This document shows, piece by piece, positions 11,216 to 24,215 of a DNA stretch of 64,000 nucleotides (position 1 is the first letter of the stretch; every line of letters starts with the position of its first letter). Source of the stretch: Macrobrachium rosenbergii (lineage: Eukaryota; Arthropoda; Malacostraca; Decapoda; Palaemonidae); the NCBI RefSeq assembly GCF_040412425.1, contig NC_089788.1:70110220-70174219 (forward strand), read 5' to 3'. Position numbers and translations under genes: made by a program. Under the pieces are notes generated by a model that worked only from the letters and a program-made list of their open reading frames with translations, had not been told where the DNA came from and did no database searches.

Positions 11216-11467
11216 AGCTTCTCTTTTCATTCCTCGTGCGATCGATTTATTTAATTCTTTATTCTTTCTCGCTGACCTTCCTACTTTATACTTTTCCCAT
11301 ATAAATGCGAAAGGAACAGGAAGTGCGTGTTCCTGTTCCACTAGCGGAATCAAAAGGAACAGAGATCCATACTCCTTTGGTGATCGAATGGCAGGATTTA
11401 TTAGACTGGTTAGGCTCCTGTTCGTGATGGATATATACTGAAAAATTATACACTAATGTGGGACTCA
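11216..11467. other. unique noncoding DNA
   Basis: A small inverted pair, ggaacaggaa and gtgttcctgttcc, lies at 11310-11340. No gene seen. Confidence 0.4.
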
Positions 11468-11484
11468 CTCTCTCTCTCTCTCTC

Positions 11485-11548
<64 letters not shown>
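11468..11548. repeat. (CT)n microsatellite
   Basis: CT dinucleotides with one CA interruption near 11486. Confidence 0.97.
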
Positions 11549-11551
<3 letters not shown>

Positions 11552-11696
11552 CGAGAAAACATGCGATGCCACCAACGTGTAATTCTGAAGTCGGATCTAA
11601 TGATTACTTTTCAATTACTCTGACAAATAATTCGTGAACACTCGTTGTTGGGAAGCGGCCTCGACGAGGTAATCCCCCACGCCCAGGTGGGTGGAA

Positions 11697-11721
11697 TCTC
11701 TCTCTCTCTCTCTCTCTCTCT
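11697..11721. repeat. short (CT)n microsatellite
   Basis: Follows a small hairpin-forming string, cccacgcccaggtggg, at about 11675-11692. Confidence 0.9.
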
Positions 11722-11790
11722 TTTGCTGATGATAGTTGTATTTTGCATGTGGCTATGGTTGTCGCTTATAAAAAAGTCACCGTGCCAGTT

Positions 11791-12215
11791 TAGTTTTCTG
11801 TAGAAGACAACTGTTGAGATGGCTGTTTGTCTGTCCGTCCTCACTTGATTCTGTCCGCTTTTCTGTCTGCCCTCAGAATGCAAAAAACTACTGAGGATAG
11901 AGGGCTGCAAATTGTTATGTTGATCATCTACCCTCCAGTCATCAAGTATACCAAATTACAGCCCTCTAACCTCAGCAGTTTTTATTTTATTTAAGGTCAA
12001 AGTTAGCCATGAACGTGCATCTGGTAGCGCTAAAGATACCAACAACACAGTCCACCACCGGACCGTGGCTGAAGTTTTATGGGCCGCGGATTAGAGTTTT
12101 ATGGGCCGCGGATTAGAGTTTCATGGGCCATGGCTGAGAGTTTCAAACATATAGCATTATACGCTGTATAGGAAACTCGACTGCGCCGAAGAAACTTCGG
12201 CGCATGTTTTACTTG
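11791..12215 (+). mobile_element. fold-back element, family B, copy 1
   Basis: Starts tagttttctgtagaagacaa and ends in acttg. It has an internal inverted repeat of about 40-bp arms (about 11887-11980, core words agagggctgcaaattg and complement) and a terminal hairpin gcgccgaag-aaa-cttcggcgc (about 12183-12203) a few bases before the end. This copy carries an extra internal duplication of about 26 bp (gggccgcggattagagtt twice, near 12082-12130). No open frame. Class is inferred: a terminal hairpin near the 3' end and lack of long terminal repeats recall Helitron/Helentron-type non-autonomous elements, but a large internal palindrome also fits a fold-back MITE. Confidence 0.8.
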
Positions 12216-12266
12216 TTACAGGTTTGCCACGAGAATTTGATATATCGACCCAATGAAGCCCTATAG

Positions 12267-12287
12267 TTATTATTATTATTATTATTA

Positions 12288-12352
<65 letters not shown>
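12267..12352. repeat. (TTA)n microsatellite
   Basis: TTA trinucleotides with one irregular unit near 12289. It begins about 50 bp after the fold-back element. Confidence 0.97.
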
Positions 12353-12700
12353 GAGACATTTAGGAGAGGCTATGGGAGCGATGTTGCTGATGCTTCATTT
12401 GCGTAAATAATTTAGGAGTGCGATAGTTTTTATCAGTGGCGTTTATGTACTTATATATTTGTCTTTCGCGTCTAACGGATGGGTGGAATTTGATAAAAAC
12501 TTAATTTTTTTTAGTGCTGGTGTATACCTTTAGTGTACGCATACATGCACACTTATATTATACCAGTGCAGTTATTTCTTTCGTTTGTGTATAGTACGTA
12601 CTTCATAGCAAACCGTTCACATTTTTTCATTTTTAGATTGAAAAGAGTAACATATGTGTTGGAAGTAATTAATGAGCGCTTAGTGGAAATTGACAGGGCA
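12353..12700. other. unique noncoding DNA
   Basis: No feature recognised. Confidence 0.45.
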
Positions 12701-13625
12701 GCACTACAGATAGAAATTGAATACGTATTACTCTCCATATAAGTTGAATACACAGTTGCATACCAAAAGGGTTAGTGCCGTCAGTGCACCTCACGCGGTG
12801 CACTGTAGACATTGCTTAAGGTTCTTTGCGGCGTCCTTTCGACTCCTTTTACTGCACCGCCGTTCATATTTATTTTTCTTTCATCATCTTGTTTCATAGT
12901 GCAATTGGGAGGTTTTCCTGTTACCTTTAAAGCCTTATTTACTCTCAATTTCCCTTTCAGCGCTGAACGAACTCATAGGCCCCAGCACTTGGCCTCTGAC
13001 CTAAATTTTATATTCTGTTCCATTCCACAGTCCCGCATAGAAATTTGAATACCTCAGCTCTTCAAAGTGAATACGAAGCACTTTATACAGAAATTGAATA
13101 CGCTGTAGTACAAATAGAAATTGAATGCTCTGCACTGAAAATAGAAATTGAATACGCTGCATTAATACACATCATTACAAGTAGTTCAAATATACAGGAT
13201 TACAAATAGAAACGGAATATGCAGTATCATTTATAAAAAATCGATTTGAAGGACTGAAAGGAAATCTACTATTAAGCGAAATATACAGACATTTGGTATG
13301 CAACATTTCATATATAAATTGAATATGATTCATCACATTTGTAAAATTGAAATTGTACCACAATAAGACGGAAGTTTATTACTTACGTTTTTATACATAA
13401 ATTGAATATGTGGCATTATAAAAGGAAATTGATTATGCGCAGTTTTATTTCTAAATTGAGTATGTAGCTCTATAAATATAATTTATTATGCGCAACTTTA
13501 TATATAAATTGAATATGCAACTTGACAAATAGACATGGAAATAAACTGCAAATGGCAGGTGAATACACAGTACAGAAGATGAATTTGCAGCTCTGTGAAC
13601 TGAAGGTGAATGCGCAACACTGCTA
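12701..13625. repeat. degenerate minisatellite, about 28 bp, split by a SINE
   Basis: The phrase atagaaattgaatacgctgc recurs with drift from about 12708 to 13620. The array is interrupted at 12766-13030 by a family A SINE. The motif is present on both sides, so the array is older than the insertion. Confidence 0.85.
12766..13030 (+). mobile_element. SINE-like retroposon, family A, copy 2
   Basis: Begins gggttagtgccgtcagtgca with the head hairpin gtgcacc/ggtgcac intact (stem 7 bp around tcacgc). It ends in ttctgttccattcc. It is shorter in the middle than other copies (the Ctgcaacccctttc segment is reduced). It interrupts a tandem array. Confidence 0.85.
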
Positions 13626-14905
13626 AGAAGTAATGTGTTTACGGCATTGTGGTAAAGAAAATAATGTTAAATGTAGCGCCAATGGCCAGACTGCTGCCAA
13701 CATGCGATATCTCATGGTTAAAAGAAACAAGAAAAAAAAGTTTAAAAAAATGAAATATGGGCTTAACCTCTAAGGAGGCTGTAGACCTTTCTTTTGAAAA
13801 TCTGAACATTGTTGGACAATGTACGAAAGAAGTTTATTCCTCCAAAAATAAAAAAAAATGGGAATAAAATTTTGGGAATTGAAAAGGAGTAATTGGAAGT
13901 TTTTGGCCGTTTGTTTATTTCAATTGTTTTTGTAGAATTGTTTACATCAGTTGTTTTTATAGAATCATTTCGACACAAGCCACTGCCAGAAAAGGAATAT
14001 GCGCTTGATTGTACTGGGACTCGGTTAATGTTGAACACGAGGACATGAATATGAAACCAGGCAAGAAAAACAGAACTGCAAACAAAAGAAATGTATATAA
14101 ACAGATAAAATATCAGTAAAGCTAAAGGGAATCAACACTTAACTTGCTTGTAGAAACGGTTAGTTGACAAAGTCAGTGATGTTTTGACAGTGATGTAAAA
14201 TGCAAAGCCGCTTTTATAGAAGCATTACAGTTCTTCTAAACTTGAAGGGCACCAGTTTTAGGTGTATCGGTTTTATTTTATATTTCCTTATGTTTATTTA
14301 TTTATCGTCTTTTTTTCTTGAACTTATCTCACTCTCTGTTGGCTGATTTCCCTTTGAAGTCCTCTTGGTATTAAAGATTTAAAGAATTTAAGGATTTAAA
14401 GAAAGACAAGAACCTTCACGAAACTGTCAGGAATGCTGGTTTCCAGTGTTGCAGTGAAGGAAGCGAAAGACCCTTGGCACCGTAAAAAACGTATTAATAA
14501 AATGTAGGTATTGCTCATTACTAGAAATAAATGGGAAAATGGTGATGGTTTGTCAGGAGAAGTATGTATGCACTGGATATTTTTTTTGTGGCTTTATTCA
14601 TATTTATTAATATTGTAGAAACGTGGTGATGATTGTGTGTGCGTGTGTGTGATTTCTGAAGCTCGCCAATTTTATTATTGTTACTTTGTTGAATTACAAA
14701 CAAGCGGGAGAGTGATGAGATCATAGTGTTAGGTGGAAACATTCGCAGGCTTATTAGGATGGGAATTGAGGGTGATGGTTATAAAAAAAAAATATTTACT
14801 CGTGATAAATAGTGATCATATCCACGATATACATTACATTTCCTTTCTTTTTTCTTCTTTACCTGGTAGGTCCACTCTACTGCCACATCATCATTTAGAA
14901 AATAA

Positions 14906-14908
<3 letters not shown>
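13626..14908. other. unique AT-rich DNA, 1.3 kb
   Basis: No gene or repeat family recognised. Short A-rich runs occur at 13733-13755 and 13846-13858, and a GTGTGTGCG patch lies at 14634-14652. Confidence 0.45.

Positions 14909-14980
<72 letters not shown>
14909..14980. repeat. (CT)n microsatellite
   Basis: Pure TC dinucleotides. Confidence 0.97.
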
Positions 14981-14983
<3 letters not shown>

Positions 14984-15138
14984 ATTAAATGTTAAAAGTT
15001 TTTAAAAAGAAGAAACTTGTCTGGAGTGTTGGGGAATAGCTATTACTACTAAGCAACAAACAGAAACGGCAACTTTTAAGTGGATTTATTAGGCATTCAC
15101 AAAAAACCGTAGTTGGGAAGTTGATAGCGTTACGTTTT

Positions 15139-15504
15139 TAGTTTTCTGTAAAAGAAAACTATCGTGCCGGCTTTTTTTTTGTCCGTCCGCACTTTTTCTG
15201 TCCGCCCTTGGATCGTAATAACTACTGAGGTAGAGGGCTGCAGACTGTTATGTTGATCATCCACCCTCCAATCATCAAACATACCAAATTGCAGCCCTCT
15301 AGCCTTAGTTTTTATTTTATTTAAGGTTAAAGTTGGCCATAACCGTGCATTTGGCAGCGATGTATGAAAGGCCACCACCGGCCCTTGGTTAAAGATTCAG
15401 GGGTCGCGGCTCATACAGCATTATGCCGAGACCACTGTCGCCTTGATTATACGCTGTACAGAAAACTCGTTGCGATGAAGAATTTTCGACGCATTTTTTA
15501 CTTG
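15139..15504 (+). mobile_element. fold-back element, family B, copy 2
   Basis: Starts tagttttctgtaaaagaaaa and ends ttttttacttg. Internal inverted repeat at about 15221-15309. The terminal hairpin is decayed (gatgaagaattttcgacgc instead of a perfect stem). It retains the segment gagaccact..cgccttgattatacgctgta missing from copy 3. Confidence 0.8.
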
Positions 15505-16280
15505 TTTACGTTTTGGTATTAATAGTAGCACATGCTTGAGCTGCTAGAGAACTATAGCTGTAACTGCTGAGCAACAAGCAGTAACTTTTTAAATGAATTA
15601 CTTAGGAAATTATAAAAACTCCTAGTCGGAAGTTAATAGCATTTTCAAAACCGGTGTTGATAAAGTAAGTAATGAATTCATAGTCTTGAATCACAGACGC
15701 CGGTAATTTTTCGAAGAAATGCGAAGTAATCACTAAGCAGACGAGTCATTCTTTTTATGGCTCGTCGATGAAAATGCAGATTTAGTTAACCAAGTCTGCA
15801 AAGTTAACCAAACTTAATACTGTCTTTTAATCCATTTAGATATAGTGATTCAATACTTGTTTATATCCATGTTTTCAGAGGGTTCCAAGATTTAAATAGC
15901 GGCCATGGTTTATGTATTTGTTCTCAGAGGGTTGCAAGTTTTAAATATCACCCTTGAGGCGTTCTAAATATTTTGATTTATCACACGTGCCTTTAGAGAC
16001 TTGAAATCTTAAGATTAAGAAGCTCACGGAATGCTCTGTACTTTTGAGGTCACGAGAAGATCCGATCAGAGAATAAGCGCTGTTGAATGCTCAATGGACA
16101 TTTGAGGCGCTATTTTTTTTTTAATATTAAATGCCTAAAGCGGATTTTTAAATTCTTAAGATTGAAATAAGCGCCATAAAGTTTTTACGATTGATGTAGG
16201 AAGCTCAGAACTGCAAGAACTTTAATAAAAGGTTTCCCGACTGCAAAATCATGAGATACATGCTAGCATTGCACCAGCCG
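15505..16280. other. unique noncoding DNA
   Basis: Two loosely similar phrases (cagagggtt..aagtttaaat) near 15877 and 15925 suggest an old small duplication. No gene seen. Confidence 0.4.
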
Positions 16281-16304
16281 TGTGTGTGTGTGTGTGTGTG
16301 TGTG
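16281..16304. repeat. (TG)n microsatellite
   Basis: Twelve TG units. Confidence 0.95.
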
Positions 16305-17120
<816 letters not shown>

Positions 17121-17286
17121 TACAATGATGATGCTCTGCTTGTTAGTGGCCTCAATCTGTTGTTTTGTAAAGTTTCTTTTACGGATTATTTCTTCATTTT
17201 ACTTTGTACCCCGAAAACGCTTACGTAATACAAGCAAACGCATGGTACGTGGCCTTTCATTTTCACCATTCCAGTGAGTTATTAAC

Positions 17287-17418
<132 letters not shown>

Positions 17419-18160
17419 TGTCAGCTGATGTAGCAGTCCCAATACCAGTTAAATCTTGAAGGTGCGAAATTATAAACGGTTAGTTGCCCCAATCCTATGC
17501 CTAGCTCTAGCCATGACCAAATAGAAACAATAAAGGCATGAGAAGAAGAAGAAGAAGAAGGTGTGTTTGTCTTCTTCAAAGACTGCATATCTCCAGAGAA
17601 TAAAAAAAAAAAAAAACTAAAAGTCATCGGAAGGTATTTTCAAAGCCCAGAGAGGAATCGATGAAAAGGAGCTTTCGGCAGATTGAAGTTCAACCCGGTG
17701 CATCTTTTGGTTGTTTAGATGAGGTGACGCGAAATCGGCTTAGGGGCGCTGCAGGCCTTGAGGGGGGCGTGATACTTCTACGTTCGGGGGTGTCAGAGTA
17801 TCCTTTTTACTAATACAAACATCTGTTCATGGAAAGAGCCCGTACATTAATGCCAGATTTATTCGTGAACGCTTAGCAATTTGCGTAAAAATTTCTAATG
17901 ATTTTCGTAGAGACAGAATTGTTCATAGAAGCTCTTTCGTTGAAGTAAACCTTCGAATGATTTTCGTAAAGACAACAAGTTTTCTACAAATAATGCAACA
18001 AGTTCTCTTTTGTTGCGTTTTATTGTTTTCGCTCTCTTTTTGTGGCATAGTTATTCCTACACAGTTATGCTACATAGTTGTTTTAAACTCGTTTTAGCCT
18101 ATGAGCCTTTCTCTTTAATTCCTCTCTAACTTGATTTTGCCTTTTTGATATAACTCAAAG
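17419..18160. other. unique noncoding DNA
   Basis: A short GAA run (17541-17561) and poly-A (17609-17623). The right end begins to show the spaced words of the array that follows. Confidence 0.45.
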
Positions 18161-20100
18161 ACAGCTTGATTTTGTAAAGACAAAGTTATTCATAGAAACT
18201 CTTTATTGTAAAAATTTATTACGGTTACTCGTCAGTGTAAAAAAAATCTTGTAAGCTTATTTATCAATTTGAATATATTTGCCAGTGTAAGCTGAAAAAT
18301 AATCTTGTAAGCTTATTTATCAGTTTGAATATATTTGCCAGTGTAAGCTGTGACAACTTATACGTTAGTGTACAGCTTATTCGGAAGTTTGTTCGACAAC
18401 ACAAATACTTAATCAGTTAAGTATTTATATTGTTAAATATAAATCTTATGTAATCCAATAATGTAAAAAATCAATTTATTACAGCTCATCCGTTAATGTA
18501 GAGACTTTTTTTTATGGAAGTTCATTAATATTGAAATTATTCACGAAAGCTCATTCACTAATGTAAAACCTTATTCATGGAACTTATTCATTCCAGTAAA
18601 TCTTTCTTGGAAACATGGTCAGGGTAAAAAATGATTTAGGTAAGCTCATTTGTCACTGTAAAAAAAATGAAAATAAACATATTCGGGATGCCTATTTGTC
18701 AGTGTAAAATTTTAGCCTTTGAAGCTTATTCCTCTGGTGTAAAATCTTTGTGGAAGCTGATTAGTGAAAGATTTTTCTTTAATATAAAAACCCATCACTT
18801 TAAAAATTTGTTTAGATAAGTGTATTTGATAGTGTAAAAACTTATTTGTGGAAGGTTATTCATAGAAATTTGTTTTGAAGGTTATTCAGTGTAAAAATTA
18901 TTTGTGGTAGGTCATTCGTAGTATAAAAACTAGTTTGTGGAAGGTTATTCGTAGTATAAAAACTAGTTTGTGGAAGGCTATTCGTAGTACAAAAAAATTT
19001 GTGGAATGTTATTCGTAGTACAAAAACTTATTTATGGAAGGTTATTCATAGCATAAAAACTTATTTGTGGAAGGTTATTCGTAGTATGAAAACTTATTTT
19101 TGGAATGTTATTCGCCGTATTAAAACTAATTTGTGGAAGGTTATTCGTAGTATAAAAACGTATATGTGGAAGGTTATGCGTAGTATAAAAATTTACTTGT
19201 GGAAGGTTATTTTTTAATGTAAAACATTTTTCAATGAAGCTCATTCATTAATGTAAAAATTCATGAAGTCTCATAAACGTGAAAATTTATTCATAATGGT
19301 CATTCTTTTTAATTTTAAAAACTTATTCATGGAAAGTCATTCTTTAAATATAAGATGTATTTATGGAAGATCATTCTTTATTAATTTTAAAACTTATTAA
19401 TAGTTCATTGTTTAATTTTAAAACTTAGTCATAGGTCATTGTTTAATTCTAAAATTTATTCATGGAAGGTCAGTCTTTAAATTTAAAAATTATATTCATG
19501 GAAGGTCATTCTTTAAATTTCAAACTCATTCATGGAAGGACATTCTTATATTTAAACTTTATGAATTTCTTTTAATTTTAAAACTTATTCATAGGTCATT
19601 CTTTAATTTTAAAACTTATTCATGGAAAGTCACTCTTAATATTTAAAACTTATTAATGGAACGTTATTCTTTAAAGTAACAATTTATTTGTCAATGTAGA
19701 AATTTATCAGTGTAACTTACTTGTCAGAGTAAAATCGTAATTTTGGAAGCATGTGAATCAGTGTCCAAACATTACTTAAGCTTATTCGTCATTGTAAGAA
19801 GTTATTCGCAAAAGCTTAAAGTATGTCAGCTTAAACTCACTTATTCGTATTTTTTTTTCTTTTTTACATCAGTTGAAAAACATTTTTATGGAAGCGTTAT
19901 ACATCATTTTAAAACCTTATTTTTGGAAGGTTACCCGTTAGGTAAAATATTGTAAAAACGTGTTCGTGAATCTTCAGTGTAAAACCTTTGTTGTGGAAGG
20001 TCTTATTCTAGTGTAAAAATATATTCGTGAATGGTTATTCATTGTTGTGAAAATTTATTAATAGAAACTCATTCATACATTCAAGGATACTTATTCGTGA
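18161..20100. repeat. 2-kb degenerate minisatellite, about 33 bp
   Basis: The phrase aaaaacttattcgtggaagg, with ttattcgtagtat, recurs with heavy drift. The most regular part, 18900-19205, keeps a 33-bp period. Because 33 is a multiple of 3, one frame there reads as an 11-residue repeat (YLWKVIRSIKT), which is not evidence of a protein. Around 18240-18350 a 67-bp segment is itself duplicated. The ends of the array fade. Confidence 0.85.
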
Positions 20101-20665
20101 TTTGGCAGTTTTAATGGTATTACGACTAATTGACTAGTGACAGAGACATCAACACGTGAACAATGTATTTCTATCTTCTATTTGGTGTTAATTGAAATTA
20201 TTTCTATCTTCTGCTTTGAGGATATTCAGTGTTTCTTTTCCTATTAAATGTTATATTTAGTTAAATTTAACCTCCCGTGCGAAAAGTATTAAAATCATGT
20301 CTTTTCAGTGTAGATGTCGCTTTAAATAGCATGAATCTGTGCAATGGAAAGAGTTCTAATAATTTTTTTTTTTAGGAAAGTTACGGATAAAATTAACCCG
20401 ATCTGTGCTTGTGAAGGAAAATCGTCGGTGTTCAAGATATTCACTTTTGAATGATGTTTAAACCACAATGGCCAATTACAGGTTTGCTTTGTTGCAATTC
20501 GGCCAGCCGTAATTCTGTTACTTTGATAATCATGTTCGTATTCTGTTGCATCTGATGAATACGTTGCGAGTTCACGGTTGTCAGACTTTTCATTTCCGAT
20601 CCTGGCTTCTTTTACGTAATCTCCCACTCCTTGCAATTCATTCATTTGGAAATTCTTTCTGATTT
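20101..20665. other. unique noncoding DNA
   Basis: No gene recognised. A minus-strand frame runs across the junction with the fold-back element and is most likely spurious. Confidence 0.4.
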
Positions 20666-21021
20666 TAGTTTTCTGTAAAAGAAAACTATTGTGCCGGCTT
20701 TGTCTGTCCGTCCGCATTTTTTTCTGTCCGCCTTCATATCTTGAAAACTACTTAGGCTAGAGGGCTGCAAATTGATATGTTGATCATCCACCCTCCAGTC
20801 ATCAAACATACCAAAATGCAGTCCTCTAGCCTCCGTAGTTTTTATTTTATTTAAGGTTAAAGTTAGCCATAATTGTGCTTTTGGCAACAATATAGGATAG
20901 GCCACCAACGGGCCGCGGTTCATACGGCATTGTATCGAGACCACCTAAAGATAGATCCATTTTTGGTGTGTGTACAGAAAATTCGATTGCGCCGAAGAAA
21001 CGTCGGCGCATTTTTTACTTG
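20666..21021 (+). mobile_element. fold-back element, family B, copy 3
   Basis: Starts tagttttctgtaaaagaaaa, ends ttttttacttg. Internal inverted repeat arms at about 20747-20787 and 20801-20839. Terminal hairpin gcgccgaagaaacgtcggcgc (one mismatch) at about 20989-21009. It is shorter than copy 4 because part of the segment between the internal palindrome and the end is missing. Confidence 0.85.
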
Positions 21022-21138
21022 CTTCTTAAGAACAATAATACAGTTCTTTAGTTCCTGTAAATTACCCTATACCGTAAAACCGTAGGTTATAGACGTTGCG
21101 AAAATTTGGTCATCTTTCACGGACTTTTTATGTCCGTT

Positions 21139-21139
<1 letters not shown>

Positions 21140-21214
<75 letters not shown>
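21140..21214. repeat. (CT)n microsatellite
   Basis: Pure TC dinucleotides. Confidence 0.97.
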
Positions 21215-21217
<3 letters not shown>

Positions 21218-22015
21218 TCCCATTGACTTCATTGAGCCAAGTTGCTCGTTTTTTTCATGTGTCTGTTACCACTTACATTTTTTGCTTCCCAATGCTTGCA
21301 TATAAGGTACTGCTTGCTTGTTGTACGAATTCTTGAGACATGCAGTCATGCAAAGCACCATTTCATCTGTTGACGAGAATTCCAGTGATACCGGAGATCA
21401 AATCTCATGTTGCGACTCTTCCCGACTTTTTCAGTTAAACTAAGCACCTATTTCTATGGCTTACAATGAATTTGGAATGGTACCCACCCCTTCCATGGTG
21501 CCAAGTCCTAGTAAATTCGAGTTTGCTAAAGAGGCAGCATTTGTTCATTTGCATTTCCACTGTCTTATCTATTCGTAGTAGCAGCAGCGATAGTAGCAGT
21601 TAGAGAACGATAGTATTTAGCTATAAGTATCAGGAGGGGAAGAATTGAAAGTAGTAATAGTCTTGATGTTGATAATAGATTTTTTTATGTGTTCCAAGAT
21701 CAAATGGCTACAGCGCTCAGATTTGGTATACCTCTTATTTTCTCATATTTCCCAGGGTAAGATTTCATTCCCAGGGTAAGATTCCAGTCGGCTGATGCCT
21801 GAAGAACTGTCAAGCTGTACGTAGACAATTCTCGGTATCATCTCTGTCCAATCCTAATGTTGAAGCCACTTTGTTACTAATTATTAAATGAATGTCTGTC
21901 CTGAGGTGATATATAGAACAAATAAACCTATTTTTTGGTGTGAAATTGCTTAGCCGTTGTGGTCATAATATGTTAAATGCATTTGAGTAAATACTATAGA
22001 AATGAACGTGGCTAT
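21215..22015. other. unique noncoding DNA
   Basis: Small duplication cccagggtaagatt at 21750-21783. No gene recognised. Confidence 0.45.
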
Positions 22016-22200
22016 AGCTAATTCTACAGAATTTTGGAAGAACTGAAAACAATTTAAAGTATTTTGGAAGAACTGACAACATTTTAAAGTATTTTGGAAG
22101 AACTTACAACATTTTAAAGTATTTTGGAAGAATGAAAACATTATAAGGTAATTTGGAAAAACTGAAAACATTTTAAAGTATTTTGGAAGAACTAGAAAAT
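22016..22200. repeat. 30-bp minisatellite, about 6 copies
   Basis: The unit attttaaagtattttggaag followed by aactgaaaac repeats at about 30 bp. On the minus strand a frame reads as a 10-residue repeat (FFQNTLKCCQ), an artefact of the period. Confidence 0.92.
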
Positions 22201-22758
22201 TTTTTTTTTTTAAATACTTATGTGCATTATTTTTCTTTGCAGGTAAGGTTTATGAAGAAATCCATAGGGCTGGTGTGTGGAGCATCGGATCAGGTAATAT
22301 TCCCAAGTGGAAAGGGGGTTTTGGCTATTTCTCTTAAAATTTAATGTATCTGAATGAAATCTGCTGATTACCGCTCAAACGGGTTTAAATAAAAAAAAAA
22401 AAAATACATGATCCCAAGAGGCATTTTGGCAATGGAAGTTCTCGTAGAAAATACACACACACACACAACCCCCCTCCCCCGGGGAAAAAAGAAAAAAAAA
22501 ATACAATTGTCAAGGTCAATTATAACTAGCGGTACCGAGTCACTGAAATGACCGATTTCCTTTTCCTCTAGAAAATAATGACGGCTGACAGGTTTTCCAT
22601 TTGGGGGAGTCATTCTTAAATTCATTCTTAGTATGTTAAGAACCGAGGGTCTGTAAATGTATCATTTGAAGCTCATTTTTACCGGTTATTCTTTGTCGGC
22701 GGCAATTTTTTTTTTTTTTTTTTTCCATCACTTACTGTGAGAGCTGAAGTTCGGTGTA

Positions 22759-22765
<7 letters not shown>
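22201..22765. other. unique DNA with A- and T-tracts
   Basis: Contains poly-T (22200-22211), poly-A (22389-22403), a short CA run (22453-22466) and poly-T (22708-22724). No gene seen. Confidence 0.45.

Positions 22766-22845
<80 letters not shown>
22766..22845. repeat. (CT)n microsatellite
   Basis: Pure dinucleotides that abut the truncated SINE. The CT-rich middle of this SINE family may have served as the seed. Confidence 0.97.
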
Positions 22846-22848
<3 letters not shown>

Positions 22849-23040
22849 TGTACCTATGTTTACAACCTTTCTTTCTCTCCACCCTCTCCTAACAATTGAT
22901 TCAAAGGGCAACTGTCAGGTTTTGCCCTTGTTAAATCTTTCAGCCCTTTTTACTGCCAATTTCAGCTTCAGCGCTGAATGACCTCATAGGTCCCAGCGCT
23001 TGGCCTTTGTCCTAAATTCTGTATTCTGTTCTGTTTTCTT
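22846..23040 (+). mobile_element. SINE-like retroposon, family A, copy 3, 5'-truncated
   Basis: Only the 3' half is present: cctgtacct, caccctctcctaacaattga, tcagcgctgaatgacctcat and cccagcgcttggcctttg. The left edge is the CT array. The tail ends in ttctgttctgttttctt. Confidence 0.85.
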
Positions 23041-23335
23041 AATTTTGCATACCAAAAATCGGACCTTATTTGTATGGGAAGGTTCAGTTTTCTGCCATTT
23101 TCTGTATGCCTGTGTCAGGCGACATTAGACATCTTATTTTCACATATGATGTGTATACTAAGGGAATGACACTCCAAACCTCATATTTCCTATGGCACTT
23201 GTTATTCTTAAACCGCTTAGTTAATTTGCTAGTTCGTAATTATTCACCGTTTTTAATAAAACAATTGTTGGATTTTTTATTTTATCATGTATGGTGTTTC
23301 TCAGGTTCCCAGCAAGGCCCTTAAAACTGAAGGAT
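23041..23335. other. unique noncoding DNA
   Basis: No feature recognised. Confidence 0.4.
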
Positions 23336-24215
23336 GATGTTCTTCTTAGAAATTTTGTTCTTTTGATGTCCGTGGTCCTCGTTGTTCAGAGCATTGCTCC
23401 ATCTTCACGCCCATGGTCTTTTTATCGCTAAACGTTTGTTCATTGTTCATGCCCGTTGTTTACTATTCTATAGGACTTTGTACCCGCTACACTCCCATCA
23501 CTATTCTATTGAACTTGGTTCTCGTATCACACCCTGTGTCCCCTCCCTTGTTTTTTAGAACTTTGTTCTTGATGCACGAACTAATAGGGCTTGGTTCCCG
23601 CTGCGCGTCCGATGTCTGCTTGTACTCGATTCTCACAGCGCCTCCTTTGTTCCCTTGTTTTAGAACTTTGTTCTTGACTCACGAAGATCGCCCACATTGC
23701 TGTAGAACTTGGTTCCCGCTGCACGTCTGATGTCCACTATTCTATTTTGAACTTGGTTCGCATATTACATCCCTTGTTCCTTTTTTTAAAAAGTTGTTTT
23801 TTGACGCATGAACATTAACCACAGTGATGTAGAACTTGGTTCCCGCTGCACGTCTGATGTCCCTATTCTACTGAACTTGGTTCTCACATCGCCTCCTTGT
23901 CCCCCCCCCTTTTTTTTTGTGTGTTATAGAACTTTGATCTTGACGCACGAACACTGCCAACAATGCTGTAGAACTTGGTTTCCGCTGCACGTCCGATGTC
24001 CACAATTCTGTTGTACTTGCTCCTTCGTTTAAGGACTTTATTCTTGACGGACGAACAATGTCCACAGGTTCTCACATCGCCTCCCTTGTTCCCTTGTTTT
24101 AGAACTTTGTTCTTGACGCACGAACATTGCCCACATTGCTTATAGAACTTAGTTCCCGCTGCACGTCTTCCAAGGTTCACATTTTGTAGAACTTTGTTCC
24201 CGCTACGCGTTCAGT
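23336..24215. repeat. higher-order minisatellite, ~40-bp subunits in ~120-175-bp units
   Basis: Three kinds of subunit each start with tagaactt(g/t)gtt(c): one continues cccgctgcacgtctgatgt, one ctcacatcgcctcccttg, one cttgacgcacgaacattg. The cgctgcacgtc subunit recurs at about 23601, 23719, 23846, 23985 and 24159, giving a drifting higher-order period. Frames across it are artefacts. Confidence 0.88.

Noticed and set aside
18999..19217. 11-residue repeat protein (YLWKVIRSIKT)
   Set aside because: Produced by the 33-bp tandem period; the array continues on both sides without an open frame.
21950..22171. 10-residue repeat protein on the minus strand
   Set aside because: Produced by the 30-bp minisatellite.
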